DNA of 64,000 nucleotides, taken from contig NZ_JANUGY010000007.1 in NCBI RefSeq assembly GCF_024756235.1, forward strand, positions 186,001-250,000, in the 5' to 3' direction. Numbering within the stretch: the stretch's first letter is position 1; every line of letters begins with the position of its first letter. Below are positions 35,122-44,371 of the stretch, one piece after another. The notes beneath the pieces were generated by a model. The model had not been told where the DNA came from, made no database searches, and saw nothing but the letters and a program-made list of their open reading frames with translations. The stretch is from Massilia kyonggiensis. Its GTDB lineage: Bacteria > Pseudomonadota > Gammaproteobacteria > Burkholderiales > Burkholderiaceae_D. The position numbers and the translations under genes are program-made.

Positions 35122-36608
35122 TCTCTGGTGCACTGCGGATGGTGTTGATCGGCCTGTGTTTCGTGTCGAGCGGTGCCCATGCCGACAACCACGACGACAA
35201 GCCGCTGCATGTTCCCGTCGTTGTCAATGTCGACTGGCGGCACCCGGAGCCCCCGTTCGAAGGATGGGGAACCGCGCTTGCCTGGTTTGCCCATGTGACC
35301 GGGAGATTCGCCGAGCCGCAGCGCACGCAGTTGGCCGATTTGCTCTATGGACGCGACGGCCTTGCGCTGAATATCGCGCGCTACAATATTGGCGGCGGCA
35401 ATGCGCCCGGGACGCCATCGTATTTGCGGCCCGGTGGCGACATTCCCGGATTCTGGCGCAAGCCGGACGGGTGGAATCCGGAGTCCGACGATGCCTGGGA
35501 CTGGTCTGCGGATGCGGGACAGCGCTGGTGGCTGGATGCCATCAAAGCGCGGGTCGCATCGCAAGACCTGATTCTGGAAGCGTTTTCGAACTCGCCGCCT
35601 TATTTCATGACGCGCAGCGGGCTCGTCTCCGGTAACGTCAACGGGCTGGAAGACAACCTGCTGCCGGGATTCGAAACGCAGTTCGCCAGGTATCTGGCGC
35701 GCGTCACCGCGGAGCTCGAGCGCCGGCACGGTATTCGATTCAGGACCTTGTCGCCGGTGAATGAGCCCAATACGCCGTATTGGTTTTCCACGAACAAGCA
35801 GGAAGGCGCGCATTGGTCGCCGGAAGCGCAATCGCGCATGTTCGTTGCGTTGGCCAAGGTGTTGGCCGAATATCGCATGACCACGGAAATATCCGGGCCG
35901 GACGAAACCAATCCGCAGACGTTCTTCGTCGATTGGGCCGGTTTGTCTCCCGATGCGAAAGCCGTCATCCGGCAACTCAACGTCCATACCTACGAATGGA
36001 TCGGCAAAAGCGGGGTGAGGGATATTGCGGAAACTTCCGGCAAACGGTTATGGATGTCGGAAGTCGATCTGTCGCCCAGCAATGTGCGGGAAGATGTCGA
36101 CGACATGCGTCCAGCCATCGCGCTGGCGCAGCAGATCGTTACCGACATCAACAGCATGAATCCCCGGGCCTGGGTGCTATGGCAAGCCATCGAAAACAGG
36201 TCTTCCGATCCGAAGAACAGCTCGAACTGGGGCTTGATCAAGGCTGACTTTTCAACTCCGGAGCGGCCGGCATATCAGGTCACGAAGAAATTCTGGGCGT
36301 TTGCTCAGTTCACCCGTTTCATCAGGCCTGGCTATCGGTTCCTGAAATCCGATCACACGGATGCGCTGGTGGCCGAAAACCCCGAGACGAAGGAAGTCGT
36401 CATCGTCGCGGTCAATCCGGGTATCGTGGCGCGGATGCTGGACATCCGGCTGCCGGACGCAAAACGCGGCAAATTCACATGCAAAACCTTTATTACGCAG
36501 GCAAACGATAACCTGGCGACTTCGAAACCCGCATCCTGCGCCGCCAGGTTGTCCGTACATGCGCGACCCATGTCGGTGGTGACGGTCGTAGCGACGCGCC
36601 AGAATTAG
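35118..36608 (+). CDS. Secreted glycoside hydrolase family 30, beta-1,6-galactanase-like
   Basis: 496 residues. A signal peptide (MVLIGLCFVSSGAHA) directs export. The GH30 barrel starts FEGWGTALAWFAHVTG and contains NIGGGN, the acid/base glutamate in LSPVNEPN and the nucleophile in LWMSEVDLSP, then a C-terminal beta-sandwich. FEGWGTALAWFA is closer to endo-beta-1,6-galactanases than to glucosylceramidases, so a plant or fungal galactan side chain is a likely substrate (inference). Coupled by ATGA to the halogenase, and its 3' end overlaps the convergent exporter by 4 bases. Confidence 0.88.
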   Translation: MISGALRMVLIGLCFVSSGAHADNHDDKPLHVPVVVNVDWRHPEPPFEGWGTALAWFAHVTGRFAEPQRTQLADLLYGRDGLALNIARYNIGGGNAPGTPSYLRPGGDIPGFWRKPDGWNPESDDAWDWSADAGQRWWLDAIKARVASQDLILEAFSNSPPYFMTRSGLVSGNVNGLEDNLLPGFETQFARYLARVTAELERRHGIRFRTLSPVNEPNTPYWFSTNKQEGAHWSPEAQSRMFVALAKVLAEYRMTTEISGPDETNPQTFFVDWAGLSPDAKAVIRQLNVHTYEWIGKSGVRDIAETSGKRLWMSEVDLSPSNVREDVDDMRPAIALAQQIVTDINSMNPRAWVLWQAIENRSSDPKNSSNWGLIKADFSTPERPAYQVTKKFWAFAQFTRFIRPGYRFLKSDHTDALVAENPETKEVVIVAVNPGIVARMLDIRLPDAKRGKFTCKTFITQANDNLATSKPASCAARLSVHARPMSVVTVVATRQN

Positions 36609-37441
36609 GCCAGCCGCATCGCGACCGCGCCGCACGCGATCAGGGCGACGGCCGCCAGGCGCGTGCGGCCGACCGGTTCGCGCAGGATGAACACGGCAAG
36701 CGCGGTCGCGAACAGGATCGATGTCTCGCGCAGCGCGGCGACCGCCGCGACTGGAGCGCGCGTCATCGCCCACAGCGCGATGCCGTACGAGCCGACGGAG
36801 GCGAGCCCGCCCAGCGGCGCCACGAGCGGGTTCGCACGCGCGAACGCGACGAGCGCGTGCACGCGGCCGCGGGCCGCCCACGCGCACACCCAGGCGCCCG
36901 TCAGCAGGAAGATCCACAGCGTGTAGGCGGCCGGCGCGCCGGAGCGGCGCACGCCCTGGCCGTCGATCAGGGTACAGGCCGCGATGACGCAGGCCGTCAG
37001 CAGCGCGAACACGGTCGTGCGGCGCGCGCCGTGCGCGGGCGCGGCCAGCCATTGTCCCAGCACCCCGCCGCAGATCAGCAACATCGCGACCCACTGGCCT
37101 GCGCTCAGCCGGTCGCCCGTCAGCGGCCCGTTGACGAGCGCCACGAGCAGCGGCGCGCAGCCGCGCATCAGCGGGTAGGCATGGCTGACCTGGCCGACGC
37201 GGTAGGTCTCGACCAGCAGCAGGAAATAGGCCGCCTGGACGACGCCCGACGCCGCGATGAACGGCCAGCTTGCACGCGCCGGCGCCGGCAGGAAGGGCAG
37301 CAGCACGATGGCGACGCAGGCCGAACCCGCGACCACGAGCACCGTCGCGAGCAGCGGCTCGCCGCGCCGCTTGAGGAGCGCGTTCCAGCTCGCATGCAGC
37401 AGCGCCGCGCCCAGCACGGCGCACAGTACGGACGGCGTCAC
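36605..37441 (-). CDS. EamA-family (DMT) transporter
   Basis: 278 residues with about ten hydrophobic segments in two repeats, the EamA/RhaT drug-metabolite transporter pattern (ALLHASWNALLKR.GEP at the N-terminus and ALRETSILFATALAVFILREPVG near the end). The start is a GTG whose last base pairs into the stop of the upstream MFS gene (GTGA overlap), so the two exporters are translated together. The substrate is unknown. Confidence 0.85.
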   Translation of the reverse strand: MTPSVLCAVLGAALLHASWNALLKRRGEPLLATVLVVAGSACVAIVLLPFLPAPARASWPFIAASGVVQAAYFLLLVETYRVGQVSHAYPLMRGCAPLLVALVNGPLTGDRLSAGQWVAMLLICGGVLGQWLAAPAHGARRTTVFALLTACVIAACTLIDGQGVRRSGAPAAYTLWIFLLTGAWVCAWAARGRVHALVAFARANPLVAPLGGLASVGSYGIALWAMTRAPVAAVAALRETSILFATALAVFILREPVGRTRLAAVALIACGAVAMRLA

Positions 37442-38673
37442 GCCTGTTCGGCGGCCGGTGCCGTCTCCGGGATGCCGTGGTTGCGGAAGTAGCGGTGCGC
37501 GACGAGCAGCGCGGCGGCCTGCATCGCGGCGCACACGAAGAACGGTCCGCCCACGCGCCAGTCCAGCGGCGGCAGATCGCTTGCCGCACCGAGCAGCCAG
37601 GTGCCGACGAGCGGCATGACGACGAGGCCCATGCTGCTGATCGATTGCAGGGAGCCCATCAGTTCTCCCTGTTCGCGGCCCGACGACGATTTCGACAGGA
37701 TGCCCTGCAGCGCCGGTCCCGCCGCGAACGACAGCAGGTTGCAGAGGATGAAGACGTACATCATCCAGCCTTGCGTGGCGATGGCGTACAGGAAAAAGGT
37801 CACGGCGCCGGACGCGAGGCCGATCAGCGACAGCCGCACCTCGCCGAAGCGCCGGATCAGCGGCGCGAGCAGCCCCGCCTGCATGACGATCGAGCACACG
37901 CCCACGCAGAACAGGGCGATGCCGTTGTCGCGCGGCGTCCAGCCGAAGCGGAACGTCGTGAACAGGACCCACGTCGACTGCAGCATCATCTGGGCGAAGG
38001 AGACGAGCGTGTAGACGATGACGAGGCCGCGGATGTCGGTGCGGCCCACGAGGCGCTGCAGCGACCCGAACGGGTTGATGCGCGACCACTGGAACGGCGC
38101 GCGGCGCTCGCGCGGCAGCGATTCCGGCACGGCGAAGTAACCGTAGACGAAGTTCGCTGCGGACAGCGCGGCCGCCACGTAGAACGGCAGGTGCAATCCC
38201 ATATTGCCCAGCAGGCCGCCGAGGATCGGCCCGCAGATGAAACCGAAGCCGAACGCGGCGCCGATCTTGCCGAAGCTTTTCGCGCGGTTCTCCGGCGTCG
38301 ACACGTCCGATGCGTATGCGGAGGCGACGGACATGCTGGCCGACGACGCCCCGCCGATCACGCGTCCGATGAACAGGCAGGCGAGGTTCGGCGCCCACGC
38401 GGTCGCGAGGAAGTTGATGCACATGCCGCCCATCGAATACAGCAGCACGGGGCGGCGGCCGATGCGGTCGGACAGCGCCCCCACCATCGGCATGAACAGG
38501 AATTGCATCAGCCCGAACGTGGCGCCCAGCACGCCGTACCACAGCGCCTGCTGCGCGCGGTTGTCGACGAATTCGCCCACGAGGCTCGGCAGCACGGGCA
38601 CGATGAGGCCGATGCCGAGCATGTCGACGAACACGCAGATGAGGACGAAATTCAGGTTCGCGCTTTTGGCCAT
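37438..38673 (-). CDS. MFS exporter of the TCR/Tet (DHA1) group
   Basis: 411 residues with twelve predicted membrane helices. The N-terminus FVDMLGIGLIVPVLPSLVGEF and the loop 2-3 signature GALSDRIGRRPVLLYS are typical of the TetA-like drug:H+ antiporter branch. It may export tetracycline-like or other small compounds; no TetR regulator is next to it, so resistance cannot be assumed. Followed by an overlapping EamA transporter gene. Confidence 0.92.
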   Translation of the reverse strand: MAKSANLNFVLICVFVDMLGIGLIVPVLPSLVGEFVDNRAQQALWYGVLGATFGLMQFLFMPMVGALSDRIGRRPVLLYSMGGMCINFLATAWAPNLACLFIGRVIGGASSASMSVASAYASDVSTPENRAKSFGKIGAAFGFGFICGPILGGLLGNMGLHLPFYVAAALSAANFVYGYFAVPESLPRERRAPFQWSRINPFGSLQRLVGRTDIRGLVIVYTLVSFAQMMLQSTWVLFTTFRFGWTPRDNGIALFCVGVCSIVMQAGLLAPLIRRFGEVRLSLIGLASGAVTFFLYAIATQGWMMYVFILCNLLSFAAGPALQGILSKSSSGREQGELMGSLQSISSMGLVVMPLVGTWLLGAASDLPPLDWRVGGPFFVCAAMQAAALLVAHRYFRNHGIPETAPAAEQA

Positions 38674-38746
38674 GGGCTGCCCGTGACGATGCGGAAAACG
38701 TCTATGGTAGCACCGATTGCCGGGCAGACAACTGCTTGCTTTACGT

Positions 38747-39427
38747 TCAAGCTTCCACGTGCGGGATGCCGGTCCATTCGGCTGCGAAGGCGCTGCGGAA
38801 GTCGGTCAACGTGGCCAGCCGCGCTTCGGCCAGCTTGCGGCCGGCCTCCGTCTGCATCATGCCCGGCAGGCGTGCCAGCTTCGCGTCGATGTGGTCGAGC
38901 GAATACGATTTGTCGTCGAGCGGACGGTCCAGCGCGAGCGGATCGCTGCCGTGGGCAAGGGCGCTGCCCATGCGGCCGGCAATATAAAACATGCGCGCGA
39001 GGCCGACGGCGCCGAGACCGTCCAGGCGGTCGGCATCCTGCACGATGCGCGCTTCCAGGGTCGTCGCCGGCACGCCGGCGGAAAAGCTGTGCGCCTCGAT
39101 CGCGTGGGCGACGCCGGCCAGCTTATCCGCCGGAAAGCCGAGCGCCGCCAGCCGCTCGCGTGCCAGTTCGGCCGACAGGCGCGACGCGCTGCTGCGGCGC
39201 GGATCGTCCTTCGGCACGTTGACGAGGTCGTGCAGGTAGCACGCGGCCAGCACGACGAGAGGATCGGCCTGCCGATATTGCGCCAGCAGCGCCTGCGCAT
39301 TGCGCCAGACGCGTTCGAAATGGTTCAGGTCATGGGCGCCGTCGGGGCCCTGGTCGGCGACTGCCTGTGCGGCCAGTCGGGCGAGGCGCGGACGCCAGCT
39401 GTCGAGTTCAGGATGGGGTGCTTGCAT
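38747..39427 (-). CDS. HD-domain phosphohydrolase
   Basis: 226-residue cytosolic metal-dependent phosphohydrolase. The HD motif set is visible: AHDLNHFERVWRNA (first His), YLHDLVNVPKD (HD dyad) and VQDADRLDGLG (final Asp). It resembles the small YedJ/YpgQ-type HD hydrolases that act on nucleotides. The ATG at 39427 lies inside the 3' end of the RNase H-like gene (20-base overlap), so they are co-transcribed. Confidence 0.9.
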   Translation of the reverse strand: MQAPHPELDSWRPRLARLAAQAVADQGPDGAHDLNHFERVWRNAQALLAQYRQADPLVVLAACYLHDLVNVPKDDPRRSSASRLSAELARERLAALGFPADKLAGVAHAIEAHSFSAGVPATTLEARIVQDADRLDGLGAVGLARMFYIAGRMGSALAHGSDPLALDRPLDDKSYSLDHIDAKLARLPGMMQTEAGRKLAEARLATLTDFRSAFAAEWTGIPHVEA

Positions 39428-40076
39428 TGGAGTCCAGGGAAATGAGGGCGCGCTGCGACAGCGCATCGGCCCCGGTGTTCTTGTGGCGCGGCACCCAGCG
39501 CAGGCGCACGTCGGGCAACTCCACGAGCAGTGCCAGCGCACGGGCGCGGTAGCCGGCCAGCGCCGGCGCGGCGTACAGGTCGGGGCCGGTCACGTCGTCG
39601 ATCACGACCCGGCTGTCGCCATGCACGGTCAGCGAGTGCGCGCCGTGGGCGACAGCCGTTTCCAGCAGCGCGATCAGCGCGCGGTATTCCGCTTCGCTGC
39701 TGTTGCCGTGGCCGGCCGGCTGGGCGAGTTCGATGACATCGCCTTCCGGACCTTCGATCCGGACGCCGATGCCGCAGCGGCCCGGGTTCGGCCTGGCGGA
39801 GCCGTCGAACCACGCGCGCCATGCGGTCGGCCGGGCGTCACGTTTCGCGGACGCGGCGGCCTTGGCCGAGGCCCGTGCCGCGTCGCGCGCCGCCTGCGCG
39901 GCCAGCAAGCCGGTGCGCAGCTCGACGAGGGCGGCGAGGCCGGCCGCGCCGGCGGCCAGTTCCAGCGTCCGGCGCAGCGCCTGGCCGGCGGACAGCCCTT
40001 CGGCCAGGGCGAGGCGGCGGCTGGCCGCGCGCTCGGCCTTGTAGGCGATCCGGTCCAGGTCGGGGAATTCGTTCAT
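39408..40076 (-). CDS. RNase HI-like protein with N-terminal helical extension
   Basis: 222 residues. A helical, alanine-rich N-terminal 90 residues precedes an RNase H fold (about 92-215) with the catalytic acids visible in WFDGSARPNPG, SSEAEYRAL and VHGDSRVVIDD, and the last acid in HKNTGADALS. It probably cleaves RNA in RNA:DNA hybrids. The layout differs from the compact housekeeping RnhA, so it is likely an accessory paralogue. Overlaps the HD-domain gene. Confidence 0.85.
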   Translation of the reverse strand: MNEFPDLDRIAYKAERAASRRLALAEGLSAGQALRRTLELAAGAAGLAALVELRTGLLAAQAARDAARASAKAAASAKRDARPTAWRAWFDGSARPNPGRCGIGVRIEGPEGDVIELAQPAGHGNSSEAEYRALIALLETAVAHGAHSLTVHGDSRVVIDDVTGPDLYAAPALAGYRARALALLVELPDVRLRWVPRHKNTGADALSQRALISLDSNASTPS

Positions 40077-40090
40077 GCCGAGAGGATACT

Positions 40091-40120
40091 ACAAAGAAAA
40101 ACAGCGCCGGGCGGCGCTGT
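40091..40120 (-). terminator. Intrinsic terminator of the 40129-40701 gene
   Basis: ACAGCGCC (40101-40108), 4-base loop, GGCGCTGT (40113-40120); on the minus strand the stem is followed by TTTTCTTTGT. Textbook rho-independent terminator. Confidence 0.8.
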
Positions 40121-40128
40121 TGTACGAG

Positions 40129-40701
40129 TTAGCGGCGGTACGGATTGTCCGGCCGGTGATCCCAGCGGTTCGGCACACCGTCGCCGTCGCGGTCGCGGTC
40201 GTACCGGTTCGGCACGCCGTCGCGGTCTTCGTCCCAACGGCGGCTGCCGCGCTCGTAGCGGTCGGGGATGCCGTCGCGGTCGCGGTCGCGGCCACGATAG
40301 TATTGCCGGTCGTTGTAGTAATAGCCCCGGTCATACCCGCGGTCATAGCGGCGCTCGAAGCGGTCGGGCACGCCGTCGCGGTCGCGGTCGGGGCCGTACG
40401 GCGTCCAGGCGGCAGGCTGCATATACCAGCCGCCATTGCCCTGGTACCAGGCCGGTGCGCGGTAGACATAGCCCGGGCGCTCGGCAACCCAGTAACCCGG
40501 TGCCCAGGTGTGGCGGCGGCCGGACCATTCCCAGTGGCCGGGTGCCCACACGTAACCGTGACGCGGCGCGGGGACGCGCTCGTACAACGGGGCCGGCGGG
40601 GCGGTGCTGATGTACAGGCTGACATTGCTGTAAGCCATGGAAGGAAGCGGTGCGGCGGCGGCGCCGATGGCGATCAAAGCGGCAAGCGTGAGGCGTTTCA
40701 T
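40129..40701 (-). CDS. Secreted YXWxxGxW-repeat protein with calcium-binding-like Asp-rich tail
   Basis: 190 residues. A signal peptide (LAALIAIGAAAAPLPSMA) is followed by YXWVPGHW-type repeats (GYVWAPGHWEWSGRRH, TWAPGYWVAERPG, near 50-80) and then several acidic DRDRDGVPDR-type units (about 105-180), which resemble thrombospondin type 3 / EF-like calcium-binding repeats. Probably periplasmic or outer-surface, and the acidic repeats may bind calcium. Function unknown. The ATG at 40701 starts the signal peptide; an upstream ATG adds only four residues. Confidence 0.82.
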   Translation of the reverse strand: MKRLTLAALIAIGAAAAPLPSMAYSNVSLYISTAPPAPLYERVPAPRHGYVWAPGHWEWSGRRHTWAPGYWVAERPGYVYRAPAWYQGNGGWYMQPAAWTPYGPDRDRDGVPDRFERRYDRGYDRGYYYNDRQYYRGRDRDRDGIPDRYERGSRRWDEDRDGVPNRYDRDRDGDGVPNRWDHRPDNPYRR

Positions 40702-40800
40702 GTTGGTCTCCAATCCGGACTTCGGATGTGACCAATATAGCGCGGCGGGCGGAACGATTCAGCTACTGAAGCAGTTACTTACATCTGAAACAGATTGTGT

Positions 40801-40826
40801 GCGGGGACAGCAACAGCCATCCCCGC
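40801..40826 (-). terminator. Possible hairpin terminator of the 40835-41053 gene
   Basis: GCGGGGA (40801-40807) and TCCCCGC (40820-40826) around a 12-base loop, 9 bases past the stop. No T-run follows, so termination efficiency is uncertain. Confidence 0.35.
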
Positions 40827-40834
40827 CGTGCCCA

Positions 40835-41053
40835 TCATGCGCGGCTCCGCACGCGTTCCAGCGCCAGCATCTGCTGCTTCTCGACCGGGGTCAGGCGCTT
40901 GGCAGTGACGTGCACGACCGGGATGCCGGCGGTCGTCGCGACGACGGGTGCGGTGGCCTGTGCGGGCTTGACGCTGTCGAGTGCCACGCTGCCGGCGGCG
41001 GCCACGCCCAGTGCGACGATGAAGGCGGCTTCCATGTGCTTGATGACGTTCAT
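40835..41053 (-). CDS. Small hypothetical protein with a signal-like N-terminus, 72 aa
   Basis: Not recognised. An N-terminal hydrophobic stretch (AAFIVALGVAAAGSVAL) suggests export or a membrane anchor, followed by a short tail with VVHVTAKRLTPVEKQQMLALE. The ATG at 41053 has GGAG-like bases about 8 upstream (tcctcgg on the plus strand). Small proteins of this kind beside YXW-repeat genes are common in this group, but no function is known. Confidence 0.6.
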   Translation of the reverse strand: MNVIKHMEAAFIVALGVAAAGSVALDSVKPAQATAPVVATTAGIPVVHVTAKRLTPVEKQQMLALERVRSRA

Positions 41054-41250
41054 GATGCTCTCCTCGGGGTTGGTTGCGGGTTGAGTGATTAAGCGTTTGT
41101 CGATGTGTGTACTGTAGCCACAAGGGTTCGGTGTCTCCACCCGCGTGCGACGAACCGCACGAAATGCAGGATGAAGCGCAGATATGCAGGACCGGCTTTC
41201 ATCCGCCCCCCGCTAGGCGCACGCGAACACAACGAGGGGAGAACTCAGCG

Positions 41251-44200
41251 ATGATCGGAACGCTCGTCGAGGCCGTCGCGGCCAACCGGACGCGCTTGCG
41301 GCGTGCGCGCAACCTGCGTGCCGGCACGCGTACGCAGGCGGTCGCCCGGCCGCGCGCACGCGGACCCGCGCCGCTGCGCTGGCTGACGGCCGGCTGCGTG
41401 CTGCTGGCCGCGGCGGGCGCCGCGCTCATCGTCGTGCACGCGCGCTGGCTGGCCGCGGATGGGGAGGCGTCCCCGGGCGACGGCGCGTCGCGCCTGACGG
41501 CCGTGCTGCCGGGCGTCGCGTTTACGGTGCCCGGCACGCCGGGCGTGACGGTGCGCACGCACGGCGGCGCAGCGCTGCTCATCCTGTCCGGCATGCGCGC
41601 CGGCGCGACGCACCGCGTCGACCTGTGCGGCCAGCTCGCCGACCGCACGCATCCCGGCCGCCTGCTGCCGCTGCGGATCGGCTGGACGTTCGCCGACGTG
41701 GCCGGTTTGACCGCGCCGCGCAACGTGCTGCTGGCCGACGCTCCCATGCCGCGCGTGCGCGTCGACGGCCGGGCCGGATCCCCGCTGGACGTGCGCTGGG
41801 ACGGTCAGGCGCAGTGGGTCGGTGCGAATGCCCAGGTCGCGCCGGGCGGCGAGGGCTGGCTGGCGTGGCGCGACGGCGCGTTGCGGCTGCGGCGCCTAGC
41901 GAGCACCGCGTGCCCGGCCGCCGGCGAGCTCCTCGTCCAGCTCTACCGGCCAGCACCTGCGCCGCGCGCGCTGGTCGTCGCTCTGCCGGCGCAGGGCAGC
42001 GCCGTCGAGACGATGCTGGCGCCGGGCGACTACCGGGTGCCGGCGGCACCGGCGCCGGCCATGGAAGACGAGCAGCTGTTCGCGCAATTGCAGACGAAGG
42101 GGCTCGTGCGCCTGGGCGCGAACGGCCTGGCCGAGCTGGCCCCGCCGGACCTCGCCGCATGGCGCGCAGCCGGCAAGACGCCGTGGGACGGCGTGAATCT
42201 GGACGGCGACGCGCTGCGGCTGCTGGAACGGTTGTATCGTCGCGCCGACGGCGATTTCGTGCGCGAACAGGTCCGCATCTTCAATGCCGAGCGGCGGCTG
42301 CTCGCATGGCGCCTGCCGGCTGGCGCGGCGGCCACGTGGCGCGCGGAAGCCGTGCAGGGCGCGGCCACGATGCCGGTGCCGCTGGCCGACGACATGCCGC
42401 CGGCCACCGCCCGGCTGTTCGCCCGGCTGCCACAGGGCTGGGCGCCGTGGCAGAGAATCGGCGCATGGCCGGCGGACGGAAGCGCCGCGCGGCTGCGCCT
42501 GACGGTACCCATTGGCACGGACAGCATCCGGCTGATGCTGGCGGGCCGCCTGCGCCACGTGACGGGCGCACGGTTGCGCAGCGACCCGCAACCCGCCTGC
42601 GACGGCCGCGCGTGCACTGCGCCGGACGAGGTGCAGGTGCTCGACCTGCTGCCGGACGCCGGCGAGATCGTGATCGATGCGGAACCGCTGGCGCAGGGCG
42701 CCTTGGCCACGCCGGGCGACGCGCGCTACCGCCACCTCGTCGTGCGCGACGGCCGCCTCGCGTGGCAGGCGCTGGGTCCGTCCACGTCGCGCCCGTCCGC
42801 GCCGCTGGCGGACGTGGTGCTGGCCGACCGCAACGGCGTCCCGCTGTGGCGCGACGGCGCCCCGACGGACGCGGCGCGCGCGGCCGGCCTGGCGGCCATG
42901 CTGGGCGTGCGCGCGGGGCAGGCAGGCAGTGTCGCCACCTTGCTCGGCCGTGTACCGGGCGACCGGCACGCCGCGCGCCTGACGCTGGACCTGCGCCTGC
43001 AGGCGGCCGCGCAGGCGGCGCTCGACTGCATCGCGATGCGGCGCGGGCACTGGGACGGCAAGGCGTGCAGCGGCGCGGGGCCCGTGCCGGCGGGCCGCCA
43101 GGCGGGCATCGTCCTGCTCGACACGGAGACGGGCGCGATCCTCGCCGCGGCCGGGGCGGGCATGCCGGCCGTGACGAACGAGAATTGGCGCGAGGCGCGC
43201 GACTTCGACCGCGTGGATCCGGCCGCGAGTCCGCTGCGGCTGCCCGCGCTGCAGCACGACGGCGGCGCCGAGCGGGCGCCCGGGTCGACGTTCAAGATCG
43301 TCAGCGCCCTCGGCCTGGAACTGGCGGCCAAGTCCGACCGCCAGCTGGACGCCCTGCTGGACGGCCTGCCGCTGGCCGGCATCAATGCCGCCGCGCACGA
43401 GCGGGGCTTCGCGTTCCGCACGGATGCGGCCACGTATCCCGTCGACGGCCGCGCGCGCATCACGAATTTCCGCGACCAGGGCCTGGACCGGCGCGCCCAG
43501 GACGGCCGCCTGGGCCTGGCGCAGGCGCTCACGTACAGCCTGAACACGTGGTTCGCATGGACGGGCGAGCTGTCCGACCGGAGTCTCCTCGGCCGGCCCG
43601 ACGGCGGCGTGCCCGACCTGCAGCCGCTCGACCCCGGCGCCCTGGATCCGGTGCGTCCCATCGTCGCGATGGCGCGCCGCCTCGGCTTCGGCCAGGCGCA
43701 GCGGCTGGACGGCGGCCTGCTGCCGGCGGATGTTGCCTGGTCGACGTGGGACGCGCTGCAGACGACGCCGGCCGCGATCGACCCGGTCCACACGCGCCAC
43801 GAGCTGCGCCAGATGGCGATCGGCTTGCGGATGCAGGCGACGCCGCTGCAGATGGCACTCGTGGCCGGCGCCGTCGGCCAGGGCAGGGCGATCGTGCCGC
43901 ACCTGCTGGGTGAGCTCGACGGCAAGCCGGCCGCGCCGTCGGACGGACTGGCGCTGGGCGTCCGGCTGGACCGCATCCGCGCCGGCATGAAAGGGGTCGT
44001 CGACATGGGCACGGCGGCCGGCGCCTTCCGCGCGCCGGCGTTGTCCGGTATCCGGCGTGGTCTTTCCGGCAAGACGGGGACGGCGCCGGTGGGCGACGGG
44101 TCGCTCGCGACGGTCTGGTTCACGGGCTGGCTGGAGCCGCACAGCGTGCCGGGGCAGGACCACCGGCTGGCCGTCGCCGTTTTCGTCAGCCGCTCGGAAG

Positions 44201-44274
44201 CGACCGGTGGCGAGCATGCGGCGCCGGTCGCGGCGGCCGTCCTGGGGGCACTCTCCGGCAACGGGCCGAATTGA
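41251..44274 (+). CDS. Large penicillin-binding-type transpeptidase with unusual N-terminal region
   Basis: 1007 residues. One membrane helix (about 45-62) is followed by a long periplasmic region (about 70-570) that I do not recognise, then a PBP transpeptidase domain with all three active-site motifs: S679-TFK682 (SxxK), S763-LN (SxN) and K941-TG. It should therefore cross-link peptidoglycan or acylate beta-lactams. The N-terminal region is much longer than in PBP2/PBP3 and lacks the usual dimerisation pattern. The start ATG at 41251 has AGGGGAG upstream. It heads the large signalling region; a SEDS protein, the normal glycosyltransferase partner of class B PBPs, lies at 58861-61143. Confidence 0.88.
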   Translation: MIGTLVEAVAANRTRLRRARNLRAGTRTQAVARPRARGPAPLRWLTAGCVLLAAAGAALIVVHARWLAADGEASPGDGASRLTAVLPGVAFTVPGTPGVTVRTHGGAALLILSGMRAGATHRVDLCGQLADRTHPGRLLPLRIGWTFADVAGLTAPRNVLLADAPMPRVRVDGRAGSPLDVRWDGQAQWVGANAQVAPGGEGWLAWRDGALRLRRLASTACPAAGELLVQLYRPAPAPRALVVALPAQGSAVETMLAPGDYRVPAAPAPAMEDEQLFAQLQTKGLVRLGANGLAELAPPDLAAWRAAGKTPWDGVNLDGDALRLLERLYRRADGDFVREQVRIFNAERRLLAWRLPAGAAATWRAEAVQGAATMPVPLADDMPPATARLFARLPQGWAPWQRIGAWPADGSAARLRLTVPIGTDSIRLMLAGRLRHVTGARLRSDPQPACDGRACTAPDEVQVLDLLPDAGEIVIDAEPLAQGALATPGDARYRHLVVRDGRLAWQALGPSTSRPSAPLADVVLADRNGVPLWRDGAPTDAARAAGLAAMLGVRAGQAGSVATLLGRVPGDRHAARLTLDLRLQAAAQAALDCIAMRRGHWDGKACSGAGPVPAGRQAGIVLLDTETGAILAAAGAGMPAVTNENWREARDFDRVDPAASPLRLPALQHDGGAERAPGSTFKIVSALGLELAAKSDRQLDALLDGLPLAGINAAAHERGFAFRTDAATYPVDGRARITNFRDQGLDRRAQDGRLGLAQALTYSLNTWFAWTGELSDRSLLGRPDGGVPDLQPLDPGALDPVRPIVAMARRLGFGQAQRLDGGLLPADVAWSTWDALQTTPAAIDPVHTRHELRQMAIGLRMQATPLQMALVAGAVGQGRAIVPHLLGELDGKPAAPSDGLALGVRLDRIRAGMKGVVDMGTAAGAFRAPALSGIRRGLSGKTGTAPVGDGSLATVWFTGWLEPHSVPGQDHRLAVAVFVSRSEATGGEHAAPVAAAVLGALSGNGPN

Positions 44275-44371
44275 GGGGTTTTTCCCGCTCATCTGCGCGC
44301 CTCACCGATGTGTTTCTGTGGCATGATCTGTTACGGTCCTGCTATTAGCGGCCGAACATCGAAGAGGATTT

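Noticed and set aside
37438..38673. Specific tetracycline-resistance gene
   Set aside because: The protein is in the general TCR/Tet drug-exporter branch but has no adjacent TetR gene and no feature that fixes the substrate.
41896..44292. 798- and 511-codon leftward frames opposite the transpeptidase
   Set aside because: All three PBP motifs are on the plus strand; the minus frames are shadows.
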